Part shown: in pieces, positions 50,291 to 50,489 of the stretch
Layout: every line of letters starts with the position of its first letter
Position numbering within the stretch: the first letter of the stretch is position 1
NCBI GenBank assembly: GCA_021647585.1
Contig: JAKIUK010000028.1
Span: forward strand, 1-50,489
Source of the DNA: Methylococcaceae bacterium
GTDB lineage: Bacteria; Pseudomonadota; Gammaproteobacteria; Methylococcales; Methylomonadaceae
Length of the DNA: 50,489 nt
Direction of reading: 5' to 3'
Program-made: the position numbers and the translations under genes
The notes under the pieces: model-generated
What the model was told of the DNA's origin: nothing
The model's database searches: none
Seen by the model: the letters and a program-made list of their open reading frames with translations, nothing else

Positions 50291-50384
50291 TAGACAAATC
50301 TAATAATTAAACTATACCGATATGTTATCAAATTCTAATGATGTTAGAATTCATATAAAATACATGAGTGTTTCCATATTAGTT

Positions 50385-50489
50385 CTACACAGGAACTAAT
50401 CGAGCCATCAAGTCGCACATAAGTTCGCCCAGGGACTTTCCTGTGATTAATGCGCTTTGAACGGCTCGAATGGTATATGAGCTGATACG
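50385..50489 (-). CDS. Unrecognised ORF entering from the right edge (partial)
   Basis: The minus strand is open from the window edge for 34 codons and ends at TAG (50385-50387). The protein tail reads RISSYTIRAVQSALITGKSL then GELMCDLMARLVPV. Its local base composition is more GC-rich than the DNA around it. It may be the C-terminus of a mobile-element or defence gene, but I cannot name it. Region 50291-50384 shows nothing else. Confidence 0.35.
   Translation of the reverse strand, partial: RISSYTIRAVQSALITGKSLGELMCDLMARLVPV

Noticed and set aside
50077..50331. 84-codon minus-strand ORF
   Set aside because: It is Ser/Cys/Ile-rich and antisense to the HEPN-like remnant, which gives a better protein match on the plus strand.

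Overview
The window is an AT-rich (about 40% G+C by eye) stretch of bacterial chromosome. Conserved gene neighbourhoods point to a gammaproteobacterium: mutY-yggX, rho-trxA next to rhlB, yrfG next to nudE, nadC divergent from ampD, rpsT-murJ with ribF-ileS-lspA, and rplU-rpmA-obgE-proB with divergent ispB. The methanotroph order Methylococcales is a plausible guess (oxidative pentose-phosphate operon, SmbP-like proteins, abundant small palindromic repeats), but no methane-oxidation gene is present to confirm it.

Layout. 1-2500: decayed accessory DNA, with a transposase-like tail abutting a 5'-truncated type I restriction gene (hsdR) and a small ORF broken at a poly-A run. 2501-8409: housekeeping genes (mutY, yggX, rho, trxA, rhlB, yrfG, nudE). 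8604-15514: a leftward Bat/MoxR cluster (moxR, DUF58, DUF4381, batA, a batB/batC fusion, batD). 15665-18637: a rightward set of peptide transporter, DUF4124 protein, short-chain dehydrogenase and CPXCG protein. 18816-19952: two tandem paralogous periplasmic helical proteins and a short rubredoxin gene. 19965-23400: MTHFR-like protein, DsbA-like protein, carboxylesterase and an unknown membrane protein. 23922-27550: the gnd-zwf-pgl operon. 27740-29893: flavin reductase, nadC, ampD. 29898-36108: ribF-ileS-lspA followed by an overlapping TonB-dependent receptor. 36378-43287: an HDOD protein, murJ, rpsT, proB, obgE, rpmA, rplU, ispB. 43496-47059: an unknown helical protein coupled to recD, then a GST-like gene and a TetR gene that share a matching operator. 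47513-50489: Uma2 protein, ComEA-like protein, AlbA/Schlafen-type ATPase, then decayed DNA (a HEPN-like remnant and an ORF running off the edge).

The most unusual content is between genes. At least three families of MITE-like palindromic elements with terminal inverted repeats are present, each lacking a transposase. Family 1 has three copies (8406-8474, 23470-23632, 28229-28469) sharing the end CCTAGAAAAATCAGTTG. Family 2 has two inverted copies (21432-21712, 47145-47349) sharing ATGACTATTAAC. Family 3 is at 48591-48760 with ends ATATATACTTCGCGCGG. Several elements reach into gene ends: one supplies the nudE stop codon, one supplies the last codons of the DsbA-like protein, and one fills the whole nadC/flavin reductase gap and supplies a ribosome binding site. 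Other unexplained structure includes a 4-copy 11-bp tandem repeat upstream of gnd and two near-identical TetR operators. I see no tRNA, rRNA, CRISPR array, prophage or clearly novel multi-gene system.
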